Shown: piece by piece, positions 39,823 to 49,067 of the stretch | Layout of the letters: every line of letters starts with the position of its first letter | Numbering within the stretch: the stretch's first letter is position 1 | Origin: Colwellia sp. | Lineage (GTDB): Bacteria; Pseudomonadota; Gammaproteobacteria; Enterobacterales; Alteromonadaceae | Reading direction: 5' to 3' | DNA: 64,000 bases | NCBI GenBank assembly: GCA_002733765.1 | Contig: NVWU01000015.1 | Coordinates: 48,919 to 112,918 of the forward strand | Notes under the pieces: generated by a model | Told to the model about the DNA's origin: nothing | What the model saw: only the letters and a program-made list of their open reading frames with translations | Database searches by the model: none | Position numbers and translations under genes: made by a program

Positions 39823-40479
39823 ATGAAAAAAGTAGCGGTAATTTTAAGTGGCTGTGGTGTTTATGATGGCAGCGAAATTCATGAGGCGGTATTAACGCTG
39901 TTGGCCATAGAGCAACAGGGTGCAAGTTATGGTTGTTTTGCTCCTAATATTACTCAACATCATGTTATCAATCATTTAACCGGTGAAGTTAGCGAAAATG
40001 AAACGCGCAATGTATTGGTTGAGTCTGCTCGAATTACCCGTGGTGATGTTGAAGATTTAGGCGAGTTACGTGAACAAGACTTTGATGCGTTGATAGTACC
40101 GGGCGGCTTTGGTGCAGCGAAAAATTTATGTAATTTTGCACTGGATAGTGAAAACTATCAAGTGAATGAGCAAGTATTAACTGCTTGTCAGGCCTTTGCC
40201 AAAGTTGATAAACCCGCCGGTTATATGTGTATTGCGCCGACAATGTTACCATTTATTTATCCTAAAGGTGTGCAAGGAACAATTGGCACAGATTCAGATA
40301 CGGCGGCATTAATCGAAGCAAAAGGGTTAGTACATAATAATTGCAGTGTTGGCGATGTCGTTATTGATCAAGCCCATAAAGTTGTCTCTACGCCTGCTTA
40401 CATGTTGGCAACATCGTTAACTGAAGCAGCATCGGGTATTAATAAGTTGGTTAAAAATGTGTTGGCATTGGTTGAATGA
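39823..40479 (+). CDS. elbB: ElbB family DJ-1/PfpI-like glyoxalase
   Basis: ElbB is a class I glutamine amidotransferase-like protein related to DJ-1; the E. coli homologue has glyoxalase activity and was once linked to isoprenoid synthesis. The 218-residue protein begins KKVAVILSGCGVYDGSEIHEA, the ElbB signature. It has IVPGGFGAAKNLCNFA near residue 90 and PAGYMCIAPTM, where the cysteine is the nucleophile-type residue. Length matches E. coli ElbB (217). The gene is 15 bases after the MFS exporter and overlaps the GH3 gene by four bases (ATGA). Confidence 0.93.
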   Translation: MKKVAVILSGCGVYDGSEIHEAVLTLLAIEQQGASYGCFAPNITQHHVINHLTGEVSENETRNVLVESARITRGDVEDLGELREQDFDALIVPGGFGAAKNLCNFALDSENYQVNEQVLTACQAFAKVDKPAGYMCIAPTMLPFIYPKGVQGTIGTDSDTAALIEAKGLVHNNCSVGDVVIDQAHKVVSTPAYMLATSLTEAASGINKLVKNVLALVE

Positions 40480-42536
40480 CCGTGAGTTTGATAAAAGGTA
40501 GTCACTTTCTCTTTGTTAGTTTTTATCTTTCTACTTTATTTTTTTTAACCTTAAGCACTTGTTACGCATTGCCTACTAAAGAGGTATCTAAGAATGTCTC
40601 TAATGAACATGTATTGAATAACGTTATGACTGAAAAAACTAAATCACTAAGACAACTTTCTGACTTTGAAAGGTTAGTTGCGACAAAAATGGCGTTGGAT
40701 ATTCGTTATTTCTGCCCAGAAGCCTCGCCTACTAAATCAGAATCAACTAAACCCGAATATACAAAGCAATCAGGGGCAACTGAGCCATGTTTACAGCCGG
40801 TAACCAAACTGCCACAAGTATTAGCAGAGATGGTTACTGTCACCGGTCTTGGTAGTGTTGTGCTTTTTGCTGAGAATTTAATAACGACCGAGCAAATAAT
40901 TCAGCTAACTTATGATTTACAGCAGGCAGCAGTACAATCACCGTCAGGACAGCCGTTAATTATTTCTATCGATCAAGAAGGCGGTCGGGTAGTGCGTTTA
41001 CCTCATGCTACTTCGTTTGCCGGTAATATGGCAATAGGTGCGACTTATGCAGATCATGGTGTTAAGTTTGCTACACAAACAAGCACGGTTATCGCCAAAG
41101 AACTTACTGCCTTAGGGATTAATAATAACTACGCACCTGTGGTTGATGTGAATACAAATGCAGCTAACCCCGTAATAAATACCCGCTCTTTTGGTGAAAA
41201 TCCGCAGCAAGTCGCCGAGTTAGGTGTTGCTGCCGTCAATGGCTTTCAACAAAACGGCGTTATGGCAACCTTAAAGCATTTTCCTGGACACGGTGATACC
41301 CATGTTGATAGCCATTTAGGTTTACCGCTCGTTGCTCATGATCTTGCCACCATAGAAAAACAAGACCTAGCGCCTTTTCAATGGGCGATTAATCACAGCG
41401 AACCGGCGATGATTATGACCGCCCATATTCAATATCCAGCCTTAGATAATTCAACAGTAGTGAATAACGCAGGCGAAAAAATTATTCGACCCGCTACTAT
41501 GTCACGTAAAATATTAACGGACTTGTTAAGAGAAAAGATGGGCTATGATGGCATTATTGCCACCGATGCGCTTGATATGGCGGGTATTGCTCATTATTTT
41601 GATGAAGTTACCGCCGTAGTTGAAACCTTTGTTGCTGGCGCTGACTTAGCGGTAATGCCATTTAAAATAAGAAAGACTGAAGACATTGAACTTTTTTATC
41701 AATTTATCAAAGATGTTGCGCAAAGCTTACAACAAAAAATTCATCATAATGCATTGTTATCTACAGAATTAATGCAGTCTATCGCGCGAATTAATCGTTA
41801 TAAAGCACAATATTGCCAACCTCCTGAAATTTCAGTTGCCAAGCAGATCTTGTTAGCTGAACAGTTAATCGCGCAACCAGAGCATTTAGCGCTTGAGCAA
41901 ACATTAGCAAATAATGCTGTGGCTCAGTTAAGGGCTAAACAAAATAGTCTCCCTGTTAACGTTGCCGATATTAATCGCATTCATTTGTTTGTGTTAAATT
42001 GGCAAGAATTTGGTGCGTTAAAACACGCTATTATCAATCAATGGCAACGTGGGGGTAAAGCGGCTCCAGCAGTAAGTGCAACGGTTGTGGCACAAGGTGA
42101 TACACAAGCACAGTTACAAAATGGTGACAAACTTGCAAAGGCCGATTTAGTTATCGCCACGGTTGACACTAAAATAGCCAGTGCGGTAACGAGCGTTGTA
42201 GACACGGGAGGCGCAGAAGATTTGTTAACGCAAATCACGTCTATGAAAAATGAACAACATGAAGTGGGTTATAGCTTGCTACTCAGTTATCAGTTACAAC
42301 AAGCGCAAAAACAAAAAATACCCAGTGTGTTAATCGCCAAAGGCTCTCCGTATTTACTGCACCCTTATATTGACTTAGCCAGTACGATTTTGGTCAATTT
42401 TGATGATCATATTTATCAAAAAAAAGATGAACAATCAGGTAACGAACAAGCGTATAGTTCAGGCTATATTACTAGCATGGCGATTATTTTTGGTCAGCAA
42501 AAAGTACGAGGAAAATTGCCGGTTAGTTTACAATAA
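40476..42536 (+). CDS. Secreted glycoside hydrolase family 3 (NagZ-like beta-N-acetylhexosaminidase)
   Basis: GH3 hydrolases of the NagZ group remove terminal N-acetylglucosamine. The TIM-barrel domain (about 105-430) has SIDQEGGRVVRL, NNYAPVVDVN, TRSFGENP and the NagZ-type catalytic dyad KHFPGHGDTHVDSH, with the nucleophile in IATDALDMAGI. Unlike cytosolic NagZ (about 340 residues), this protein has an N-terminal export signal (FYLSTLFFLTLSTCYA) and a second alpha/beta domain (about 480-686). It should therefore act in the periplasm or outside the cell, on chitin-derived or murein sugars. It overlaps elbB. The anhydromuramic kinase and M23 peptidase genes lie a few kilobases away, all consistent with wall or amino-sugar use. 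Confidence 0.88.
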   Translation: MTVSLIKGSHFLFVSFYLSTLFFLTLSTCYALPTKEVSKNVSNEHVLNNVMTEKTKSLRQLSDFERLVATKMALDIRYFCPEASPTKSESTKPEYTKQSGATEPCLQPVTKLPQVLAEMVTVTGLGSVVLFAENLITTEQIIQLTYDLQQAAVQSPSGQPLIISIDQEGGRVVRLPHATSFAGNMAIGATYADHGVKFATQTSTVIAKELTALGINNNYAPVVDVNTNAANPVINTRSFGENPQQVAELGVAAVNGFQQNGVMATLKHFPGHGDTHVDSHLGLPLVAHDLATIEKQDLAPFQWAINHSEPAMIMTAHIQYPALDNSTVVNNAGEKIIRPATMSRKILTDLLREKMGYDGIIATDALDMAGIAHYFDEVTAVVETFVAGADLAVMPFKIRKTEDIELFYQFIKDVAQSLQQKIHHNALLSTELMQSIARINRYKAQYCQPPEISVAKQILLAEQLIAQPEHLALEQTLANNAVAQLRAKQNSLPVNVADINRIHLFVLNWQEFGALKHAIINQWQRGGKAAPAVSATVVAQGDTQAQLQNGDKLAKADLVIATVDTKIASAVTSVVDTGGAEDLLTQITSMKNEQHEVGYSLLLSYQLQQAQKQKIPSVLIAKGSPYLLHPYIDLASTILVNFDDHIYQKKDEQSGNEQAYSSGYITSMAIIFGQQKVRGKLPVSLQ

Positions 42537-42576
42537 TGGTAATAGCAATAAGCTATTTCAGATAAGTGAAAAGGTA

Positions 42577-42602
42577 TGAATAAGGGGGAAGACCCTTATT
42601 CA
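42577..42602. other. Hairpin downstream of the GH3 gene
   Basis: TGAATAAGGG (42577-42586) pairs perfectly with CCCTTATTCA (42593-42602) around a six-base loop. It has no T-run on the plus strand, so it is at most a weak terminator for the GH3 gene. It directly precedes the repeat element at 42606. Confidence 0.55.
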
Positions 42603-42605
42603 TTC

Positions 42606-42779
42606 ACAAGTCTATTATACCAATGGTACTAATAGACTTGTCCATCTTCAAATGGTCTAAATCTACAATTCCTGCGTTGAGATCAATCCACATAAGCCAG
42701 CTATTGCTCAATCACGCGTCTTGAACTTGAAAATTTATCTTCATTGAATTTTGATCACTAAATTAATCCAAATGGTATT
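42606..42779. repeat. MITE-like non-coding repeat with a 36-base near-palindrome at its left end
   Basis: The left end ACAAGTCTATTATACC-AAT-GGTACTAATAGACTTGT (42606-42641) is almost perfectly self-complementary. The right end (TTAATCCAAATGGTATTA) is an inverted version of the inner left end (TATACCAATGGTACTAA). The middle has AGCCAGCTATT, shared with the repeat at 57762-57920, and both end in a similar TTGA/ATCA...TAATTAA...TGGYAT tail. I take the two as diverged copies of one family. The right edge runs into the stop codon of the aminotransferase gene (42778-42780). Confidence 0.6.
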
Positions 42780-44100
42780 ATACGTTAATTGCTTCAGCCA
42801 TTGATTGCTCTGCAACTTGCTCTAACCAATGTAGATCGACGGTTTGATGGGCCTCACAAATAAACCAAGGCTCACGAGAGTCAGGCTCTAACATAACACC
42901 ATTGTTGATTAAATTAAGGGCGAATTTAGTATAAAGATCGCTATTGGTTTGCTTCCAGTCACGATAGTTTTGTGGCACTTTATTACCAAAATGCACACCA
43001 AACATAGCATTAGGACCGGCAAAGCAATGTTCAATATCAAATTTAGTAAAAACACGCGAAAGTAATGCTTGAATTTTTTGACCGACACTTGCAATGGTTG
43101 CCAGTGCATCGGTTTCTTTTAGCACGGTTAAAGTGGCTTTGGCCGCACTTAACGCAACCATATTTGCGGTATAAGTACCGCCATGAGTTACACCATCTTT
43201 AGCAAAAGAAATAGTATCCATCACATTAGCTCGTCCACCAAAAGCAGCGATAGGGTAACCGTTACCAATAGCTTTTGCATAAGTGGTTAAATCGGCGTAA
43301 ATGCCATACAATTCTTGTACACCACCTTTGGCCACACGAAAACCAGTTTTCACCTCATCCATAATTAACAATGAACCGTTGGTATCACACACGCTACGCA
43401 ATTTTTGCATATAGGCTTGCGTTGAGGCAATAGAGCCACAGTTACCCATAATAGGTTCAATTAAAATAGCGGCAATATCGCCACCATGCTCTGCAAAAAC
43501 TGCGTCGATAGCATCAAAGTCGTTCAAGGGTACACTCACTTGGTGCTCACGCGTACTTTGTGGAATACCGCCACCAAAGGGAATAATTGTTGGAGATTCT
43601 TCAGTATTAATGTCCCAGTTATCAATATCAGATTTCCACATAACTTCATCGTGTAGCCCATGAAAACCGCCTTCAACTACCACAATTTTATTGCGTTTAG
43701 TAAAACCACGTGCAGTACGTACTGCACCAATAACGGCCTCAGTACCTGAGTTAGCAAAACGCATTTTATCAATATTAGGACAAAGTGATTTCACGAGTTC
43801 AACCACATCAGAATCAAGGCCAGTAGAAAAACCTGAAATAGTACCCACATTAGTAATGGCATTGATCACTTCATTATCAATGCGTTCATCACGATAACCA
43901 AGAATAATTGGGCCATAAGCTAAGCGAAAATCAATAAAGGTCTGCTCATCACAGTCAGTAATCGTGCAACCTTTCATACTGCTTAGGAACACCGTATTGT
44001 CTTCACCCCAATAACGATAACTATCAGCCACGCCTAACGGCATATTACCAATGGCTCTTTTAAATAGTGCCTTGCTATTGGGTTTATGTTTCTTCGTCAT
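42778..44100 (-). CDS. Class III PLP-dependent aminotransferase, glutamate-1-semialdehyde aminomutase-like
   Basis: The fold-type I enzyme of 440 residues has the class III signature LLIMDEVKTGFRVAKGGVQELYGIYADLTTYAKAIGNGYP, with the PLP lysine in YAKAIG. GTEAVIGAVRTARG (PLP phosphate site) and GTYTANMVALSAAKA are also visible. It resembles HemL, but genuine HemL has MDEVMTGFR and a gene context for haem synthesis. Here VADSYRYWGEDN at the N-terminus points to a paralogous group whose substrate I cannot name. The gene is monocistronic, with a 411-base upstream gap. Its last codon and stop touch the repeat described at 42606-42779. Confidence 0.85.
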   Translation of the reverse strand: MTKKHKPNSKALFKRAIGNMPLGVADSYRYWGEDNTVFLSSMKGCTITDCDEQTFIDFRLAYGPIILGYRDERIDNEVINAITNVGTISGFSTGLDSDVVELVKSLCPNIDKMRFANSGTEAVIGAVRTARGFTKRNKIVVVEGGFHGLHDEVMWKSDIDNWDINTEESPTIIPFGGGIPQSTREHQVSVPLNDFDAIDAVFAEHGGDIAAILIEPIMGNCGSIASTQAYMQKLRSVCDTNGSLLIMDEVKTGFRVAKGGVQELYGIYADLTTYAKAIGNGYPIAAFGGRANVMDTISFAKDGVTHGGTYTANMVALSAAKATLTVLKETDALATIASVGQKIQALLSRVFTKFDIEHCFAGPNAMFGVHFGNKVPQNYRDWKQTNSDLYTKFALNLINNGVMLEPDSREPWFICEAHQTVDLHWLEQVAEQSMAEAINV

Positions 44101-44511
44101 CGAGACTCTCCACTTAATAAATTATTTTCAATATTGGCTGTAAAGTTAATAGCGGGGATAATACAGTGCTAGTGCAATGACAGAAAGCGCTATGCGTATT
44201 TTTTGCAGGATAAATAGCTAAAAATAGCTAATTAGAGATGAGTAAGAACGAAAAACTCACTGTTAACGTTTAATTTATAACAAACGAAAATAAGTATTAC
44301 TGCTTTTCTTGAGTCTGTCCAACCATCAGTACAGGAACAGTGATAAGTGGCTTGGATATATAAATAAGAGGATTGGTGAGATTAGCGACAAGTTAGCAGT
44401 AAAAGTGTAAGTGTTATGGTATTTTAAATAATGTGGGTTTTTGGATAAAGAAAACCCCGTAAAATAGCTATTTACGGGGCTTAAAATATTAAACACATTG
44501 AGGCAATTATC
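44101..44511. other. Intergenic region upstream of the aminotransferase gene (about 410 bases)
   Basis: This gap contains the aminotransferase promoter region on the minus strand and the terminator of the small gene that follows. A short direct repeat (ATAGCTAAAAATAGCTAA) lies near 44213. No coding ORF is seen. Confidence 0.4.
44455..44479 (-). terminator. Intrinsic terminator of the small gene at 44512
   Basis: CCCCGTAAA / TTTACGGGG is a perfect nine-base stem around a seven-base loop. On the minus strand it is followed by TTTTCTTT. It lies about 33 bases after the stop codon of the 63-residue gene, which supports that ORF as a real transcription unit. Confidence 0.85.
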
Positions 44512-44703
44512 CTAATAAAAAGTATCTTCTCTGTTATGTGCTTGAGGGTCATCGATGATTTCGTCAAATTCTACTTCAAAATTATTATTGTTACAGGTGT
44601 CTGCTAAATAGATTGTTCGAGTTGATCCATCGATCCACGTTACGGTACCACTACCTTTTTTACTACCACATTTCATACCAATATGAATATCATTAAACTC
44701 CAT
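44512..44703 (-). CDS. Small conserved-looking protein of unknown function with perfect Shine-Dalgarno
   Basis: The 63-residue acidic protein begins MEFNDIHIGMKCGSKKGSGTV and ends EFDEIIDDPQAHNREDTFY. AGGAGG lies five bases before the ATG and a strong terminator follows, so expression is well supported even though I do not know the family. The alternating pattern GSGTVTWIDGSTRTIYLAD suggests a small beta-barrel (SH3-like) fold. Two cysteines (KCG and DTCN) are present. No membrane segment or signal peptide is seen. It stands alone between the aminotransferase and anmK, all on the minus strand. Confidence 0.7.
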   Translation of the reverse strand: MEFNDIHIGMKCGSKKGSGTVTWIDGSTRTIYLADTCNNNNFEVEFDEIIDDPQAHNREDTFY

Positions 44704-44840
44704 AGTTCCTCCTTACATTATCAATACTAGACGCAATAACTTAGAGTGGTGATTGTTAGGATAGTTCATTTTTTGTTCAAAAGTTCATTGATACGGTGGA
44801 AAAACTAAGTTTTGCCGTTATTATATTTTTCGCGTGGTAT

Positions 44841-46082
44841 TTACGGAAAGTATGCAGTGCCAAGCGTACAGCTTTTGCTCGCTCCGGTAACGGCTGGCAT
44901 ACTACTTAATAGCTTGTTGTCATAAGCAAATGCTAGCCAAGAAAAAGCGACGGCTTCTAATTGGTCGCCATCGATACCTTTTTGGTTAGTTAATAAGAGC
45001 TCGTACTTATTACTTGTTGATTCTGACTCTGATTTTAATTGTTGATTTATTTGGTTTTTCAAAGTGTTGTTATGAGCGCCACCACCACAAAGGTAAACCT
45101 TAGTAGTGTTTGTAGTCTTAGCGCTATGCTGTTTAATGGCATTGACTATAGTTATTGCCGTAAATGCTGTGAGTGTTGCTTGCACATCTTGATTTGTGAT
45201 TGGCTTAAGGTGGTTGAGTTGCTTTTTTAACCATGACAAATGAAAGTATTCTCGGCCTGTACTTTTAGGTGGTGCAAGCTGAAAAAAATCATCAGACAAT
45301 AATTGCCTTAATAAATCATCGTTTACTTTCCCTTTTGCAGCCCAATCGCCATTTTTATCAAAATGAGTATTGCTATTGGGGTTGTGTAATTGGAACCAAT
45401 CATCCATTAAGGCATTACCTGTTCCTGTATCATAGCCAATGACAGGTAACTTATTTGTTGCAGGAAGAAAAGTGAGGTTGGCAATACCGCCAATGTTAAT
45501 CACAAAAACATCACTGCCATTTGCTAGTGTGCTTTTATCACTAGTATTTTCATTAATGAAATTTTCACTAAATATAGTTTGATGAAAGGCTGGTACTAAG
45601 GGAGCACCCTGACCACCAAGCGCCATATCTTTACGTCTAAACTGACCAATAACACGAATATTAGTTAATGTGGCTAATGTTTGACAGCAACCAATTTGTA
45701 AAGTGAAAGGGAATTCTGCTCGTGGTCTATGACGAATAGTTTGGCCGTGGCTACCAATGGCAATAATATCATCACTGACTAGTTGCTCTTGGACTAAAAA
45801 AGCATTAATGGCATTAGCAAAGCGTTGTGCTAGTTCTACATCTAATTCAAAAGCACGATCTATTTCATTATTATTAGAGTTGTTATTTTCAGCGCGGTAC
45901 AAGGCGATAATTTTAGCGGTGGTTTGCTTACTATAGGCTTGATAATAACTAGCATGATGGTTAAGTTTATTATCTTTATCAAAAGTAACTAAAGCTAAAT
46001 CTAACCCATCGGCACTAGTGCCAGACATTAAACCAATATAATAGTTTTGTTTCTTTGACGAATGTATCTGCATATTACTCAT
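44841..46082 (-). CDS. anmK: Anhydro-N-acetylmuramic acid kinase
   Basis: AnmK phosphorylates and opens 1,6-anhydro-MurNAc from recycled murein to give MurNAc-6-phosphate. Signatures include YIGLMSGTSADGLDLALV at the N-terminus (ATP site), GSHGQTIRHRP, NIGGIANLTFLP, GYDTGTGNALMDDW and the C-terminal LCGGGAHN. The protein length of about 413 is somewhat above the usual 370 owing to Asn/Ser-rich insertions. The track start is a GTG directly followed by ATG 46082, which I prefer. The M23 peptidase gene lies 16 bases upstream on the same strand, a pairing found in related genomes and consistent with joint murein turnover. Confidence 0.94.
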   Translation of the reverse strand: MSNMQIHSSKKQNYYIGLMSGTSADGLDLALVTFDKDNKLNHHASYYQAYSKQTTAKIIALYRAENNNSNNNEIDRAFELDVELAQRFANAINAFLVQEQLVSDDIIAIGSHGQTIRHRPRAEFPFTLQIGCCQTLATLTNIRVIGQFRRKDMALGGQGAPLVPAFHQTIFSENFINENTSDKSTLANGSDVFVINIGGIANLTFLPATNKLPVIGYDTGTGNALMDDWFQLHNPNSNTHFDKNGDWAAKGKVNDDLLRQLLSDDFFQLAPPKSTGREYFHLSWLKKQLNHLKPITNQDVQATLTAFTAITIVNAIKQHSAKTTNTTKVYLCGGGAHNNTLKNQINQQLKSESESTSNKYELLLTNQKGIDGDQLEAVAFSWLAFAYDNKLLSSMPAVTGASKSCTLGTAYFP

Positions 46083-46098
46083 CACTTTGTTGTGTGTT

Positions 46099-47568
46099 TT
46101 ATTCTTTCGTTATGATAGAAAACAGGGTGTTTTTAGCGGCTGACAATGCTTGTATACGTTTTTTAGCAAGTGCAGTAAACTTCGTTTTATATTTTTTTGC
46201 TATCGGTTTAGCATCAGGAAGTTTTACTGTTCTGGGGTTACGGTGTACGCCATTTAGTAGAAATTCATAATGTAAGTGGGGACCTGCGGCTAAGCCTGTT
46301 GCGCCTACTTTACCAATGAGTTGCCCTTGTTTTACTCGTTGACCTTTTTTAACTGCACGTTTTGAAAAATGTAAATATTTAGTCACTATGCCATTGCCAT
46401 GTTGAATAAAAACATAATGACCATTGTATTTATTATAGGCTGAGTGGGTGACTTTACCATTACCAGCAGCAACTACAGGAGTCCCTGTTTTAGCGGCGTA
46501 ATCAACACCTCTATGGGCCTTCCAGCGCTTTTGTACCGGATGAAAACGTTTACGTTTAAAGTTTGAGCTAATGTATTTAAAACTAACGGGCGCACGTAAA
46601 AACGTTTTGCGCATGCTTTTGCCATCGGGAGTATAATATTCATCATCAGTAAAGCGTACCGCTTGAAAAAGCTCGTTTTGATTAACAAACTCCGCGGCAA
46701 GAATATTACCTGTGCCTATATATTCTCCTTCAATATATTTTTTCTCATAAATCATATGAAAACTATCTCCGGTGCGAAGATCTAAAGCAAAATCAATGTC
46801 CCAACCAAAAATATTAGCAAAATTGATAATTTGCGCGTCAGTTAAACCAGCAATAGTACCAGCGTTCCAAAAGCTTGAACTGATGGTGCCATGAGCGAAA
46901 GCTTGACGAATTTCAACGGTTTTAGATTCTTTATGTGATTGAAATTTATCGCCAACAAGGTTGATATATAAGGTATCTTTTTTTGATAGTGGATATTCTA
47001 ATGCGATGACTTTATTTTTGTCATTACTCGCTATGCGCAACGTATCACCGACATTAATTTTCATTAGTAATTTACTGTCTTTGCCTTGAGCTGTACTGAC
47101 CGCGTAAGTTTCTTGTGCGCTAAAACCCAAACGTTTAAATATTCTTGCTATTGAATCGCCACTGCGCACTTTTGCCGTTTGCCAAGACATATTATTTTTT
47201 TGCTGTGAATTAACCGTACTCACTATCGTGTTAGTAGGTGACTCATCAGGCTTGACTGTTTCTTTGAGCGATGGAATTTTTATTATGCTATCAGTGATTG
47301 AACCACTGTTTTGTTGAGGCATAGCAACTTGGTAGCGTTTTCCTAATGCAAAACTCTGGCTACTAGCATTTTGTGTTGTTAGCTCTTGCTCGGTTGGTAA
47401 CATTATCAAGAGCAATAAAAATGCACTGATGGATATAATAAACAAGCGATGCTTTTTGGGTAGGCGCAGAAACATGGCGCGCAAACTAAGAAGTATTTCC
47501 TGCAAATTTTTTAATTGACGTTGTATGATTTGTTGTTTATTCACGGAGGTATTTATTCTTGAATTCAA
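46099..47568 (-). CDS. M23-family murein DD-endopeptidase (MepM-like)
   Basis: This protein cuts peptidoglycan cross-links at the cell surface. It has one N-terminal membrane helix (about 42-58, LFIISISAFLLLLIMLP) and an OapA/LysM-like part (about 130-210, AKVRSGDSIARIFKRLGF). The C-terminal M23 lysostaphin-type domain has zinc ligands visible in HRGVDYAAKTGTPV and GPHLHYEFLLNG. The length (489) matches the MepM/YebA group. No ATG is available at the 5' end; the track uses TTG 47568, and a GTG at residue 9 is the alternative, neither with a clear ribosome site. It is divergent from tyrS and closely followed by anmK. Confidence 0.9.
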   Translation of the reverse strand: MNSRINTSVNKQQIIQRQLKNLQEILLSLRAMFLRLPKKHRLFIISISAFLLLLIMLPTEQELTTQNASSQSFALGKRYQVAMPQQNSGSITDSIIKIPSLKETVKPDESPTNTIVSTVNSQQKNNMSWQTAKVRSGDSIARIFKRLGFSAQETYAVSTAQGKDSKLLMKINVGDTLRIASNDKNKVIALEYPLSKKDTLYINLVGDKFQSHKESKTVEIRQAFAHGTISSSFWNAGTIAGLTDAQIINFANIFGWDIDFALDLRTGDSFHMIYEKKYIEGEYIGTGNILAAEFVNQNELFQAVRFTDDEYYTPDGKSMRKTFLRAPVSFKYISSNFKRKRFHPVQKRWKAHRGVDYAAKTGTPVVAAGNGKVTHSAYNKYNGHYVFIQHGNGIVTKYLHFSKRAVKKGQRVKQGQLIGKVGATGLAAGPHLHYEFLLNGVHRNPRTVKLPDAKPIAKKYKTKFTALAKKRIQALSAAKNTLFSIITKE

Positions 47569-47748
47569 ATATGTAAGTGGTAACTGAAATACGATAACTG
47601 TCGTTAATTGCTCTGCACTATATCAAAGTTTTTATAAAAGTATTTATAAAAATAAGGCCTCGATTGTTTTTATTCTTTTATGTAGCCGATAAAGTGAGTA
47701 GAATTCGCTTATTGAAATGAATATAGACCTAGCCAGTGGAGCTAAAAA

Positions 47749-48948
47749 ATGACCGATGTTAGTCAAGCATTTGCAGAATTAAAACGCGGTGCGGAAGAAA
47801 TCTTAGTAGAAGATGAGCTTTTAGCGAAGTTAAAAACAGGTAAACCATTAAAAATTAAGGCAGGTTTCGACCCAACAGCGCCTGATTTACACCTTGGTCA
47901 TACAGTATTAATTAACAAGTTACGCCAATTTCAATTACAAGGTCATGAAGTTATTTTCTTGATTGGCGACTTTACTGGCATGATTGGCGATCCAACCGGT
48001 AAAAATGTTACTCGCAAGGCACTTACTAAAGAAGATGTTTTAGCCAATGCTGAAACATATAAAGAGCAAGTGTTTAAAATTTTAGATCCGGCAAAAACAA
48101 CTGTGGCGTTTAATTCAACTTGGATGGACAAATTAGGTGCCGCAGGTATGTTGAAATTGGCCTCGCGACAAACTGTTGCTCGTATGATGGAACGTGATGA
48201 CTTTAAAAAACGTTACGCTAACGGTCAGGCTATTGCTATTCATGAATTTATGTATCCGTTAGTACAAGGTTGGGATTCTGTTGCGCTTGAAGCTGATGTG
48301 GAGTTAGGTGGCACCGATCAAAAGTTTAATTTATTAATGGGCCGTGAATTACAAAAAAGTGAAGGTCAACGTCCGCAAACCGTACTAATGATGCCATTAC
48401 TTGAAGGTTTGGATGGTGTACAGAAAATGTCAAAATCCTTAGGTAACTATATTGGTATTACGGATAGCCCTTCAGAGATGTTTGGTAAAATCATGTCGAT
48501 TTCTGATGTATTAATGTGGCGTTATTACGAACTACTTAGTTTTAAACCATTGGCAGAAATTGAAGGCTATAAAACCGCGATCGAAAACGGTAAAAATCCA
48601 CGTGATGTAAAAATTGATTTAGCGAAGGAGCTTATTGCGCGTTTTCATGATGAAAGTGCTGCAGAGGCTGCACATCAAGAATTTATTAATCGCTTTCAAA
48701 AAGGCGCTATGCCGGATGAAATGCCTGAATTTGAGCTTAGCCCTGAAAGGGGGGAAATTGCCATTGCAAATTTACTAAAAGAAGCCGGCTTGGTTAGTAG
48801 CACCTCAGATGCTTATCGTATGATTAAGCAAGGCGCGGCCAAAATTGATGGTAAAAAAATCACCGATAAAGGCTTAACACTCATCAGTGGCAGTAAAGCC
48901 GTATACCAAGTGGGTAAACGTAAATTTGCTCGCGTTAGTGTGAATTAA
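47749..48948 (+). CDS. tyrS: Tyrosyl-tRNA synthetase
   Basis: This enzyme charges tRNA-Tyr. The class I motifs are DLHLGHT (HIGH-like, in [15 protein letters not shown]) and KMSKSLGN. The KMSKS form and the 399-residue length mark the TyrZ-like subgroup found in many gammaproteobacteria rather than the E. coli KFGKT form. A C-terminal S4 RNA-binding domain (about 335-399, [25 protein letters not shown]) is present. GTGGAG precedes the ATG at a normal distance. The gene is divergent from the M23 peptidase and followed by a terminator-like structure before the nos region. Confidence 0.96.
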   Translation: MTDVSQAFAELKRGAEEILVEDELLAKLKTGKPLKIKAGFDPTAPDLHLGHTVLINKLRQFQLQGHEVIFLIGDFTGMIGDPTGKNVTRKALTKEDVLANAETYKEQVFKILDPAKTTVAFNSTWMDKLGAAGMLKLASRQTVARMMERDDFKKRYANGQAIAIHEFMYPLVQGWDSVALEADVELGGTDQKFNLLMGRELQKSEGQRPQTVLMMPLLEGLDGVQKMSKSLGNYIGITDSPSEMFGKIMSISDVLMWRYYELLSFKPLAEIEGYKTAIENGKNPRDVKIDLAKELIARFHDESAAEAAHQEFINRFQKGAMPDEMPEFELSPERGEIAIANLLKEAGLVSSTSDAYRMIKQGAAKIDGKKITDKGLTLISGSKAVYQVGKRKFARVSVN

Positions 48949-49030
48949 TAGCTAATGTCCATTGAAATAACTTGAAGAAACTCAGTCCATTAATCAATGC
49001 GACTTTCGTTAAGGTATTGAACACTCTTTA

Positions 49031-49067
49031 AATAAGGTTACAGCGGTTGTTGTAGCCTATTTTTTTG
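49031..49067 (+). terminator. Probable intrinsic terminator after tyrS
   Basis: GGTTACA pairs with TGTAGCC (one G-T wobble), extended by AATA/TATT, and is followed by ATTTTTTTG. It lies about 85 bases after the tyrS stop codon. Confidence 0.6.

Noticed and set aside
42778-44100. Annotation of the aminotransferase as hemL
   Set aside because: The N-terminus and the DEVKTGFR segment differ from genuine HemL (DEVMTGFR), and the context gives no link to haem synthesis.
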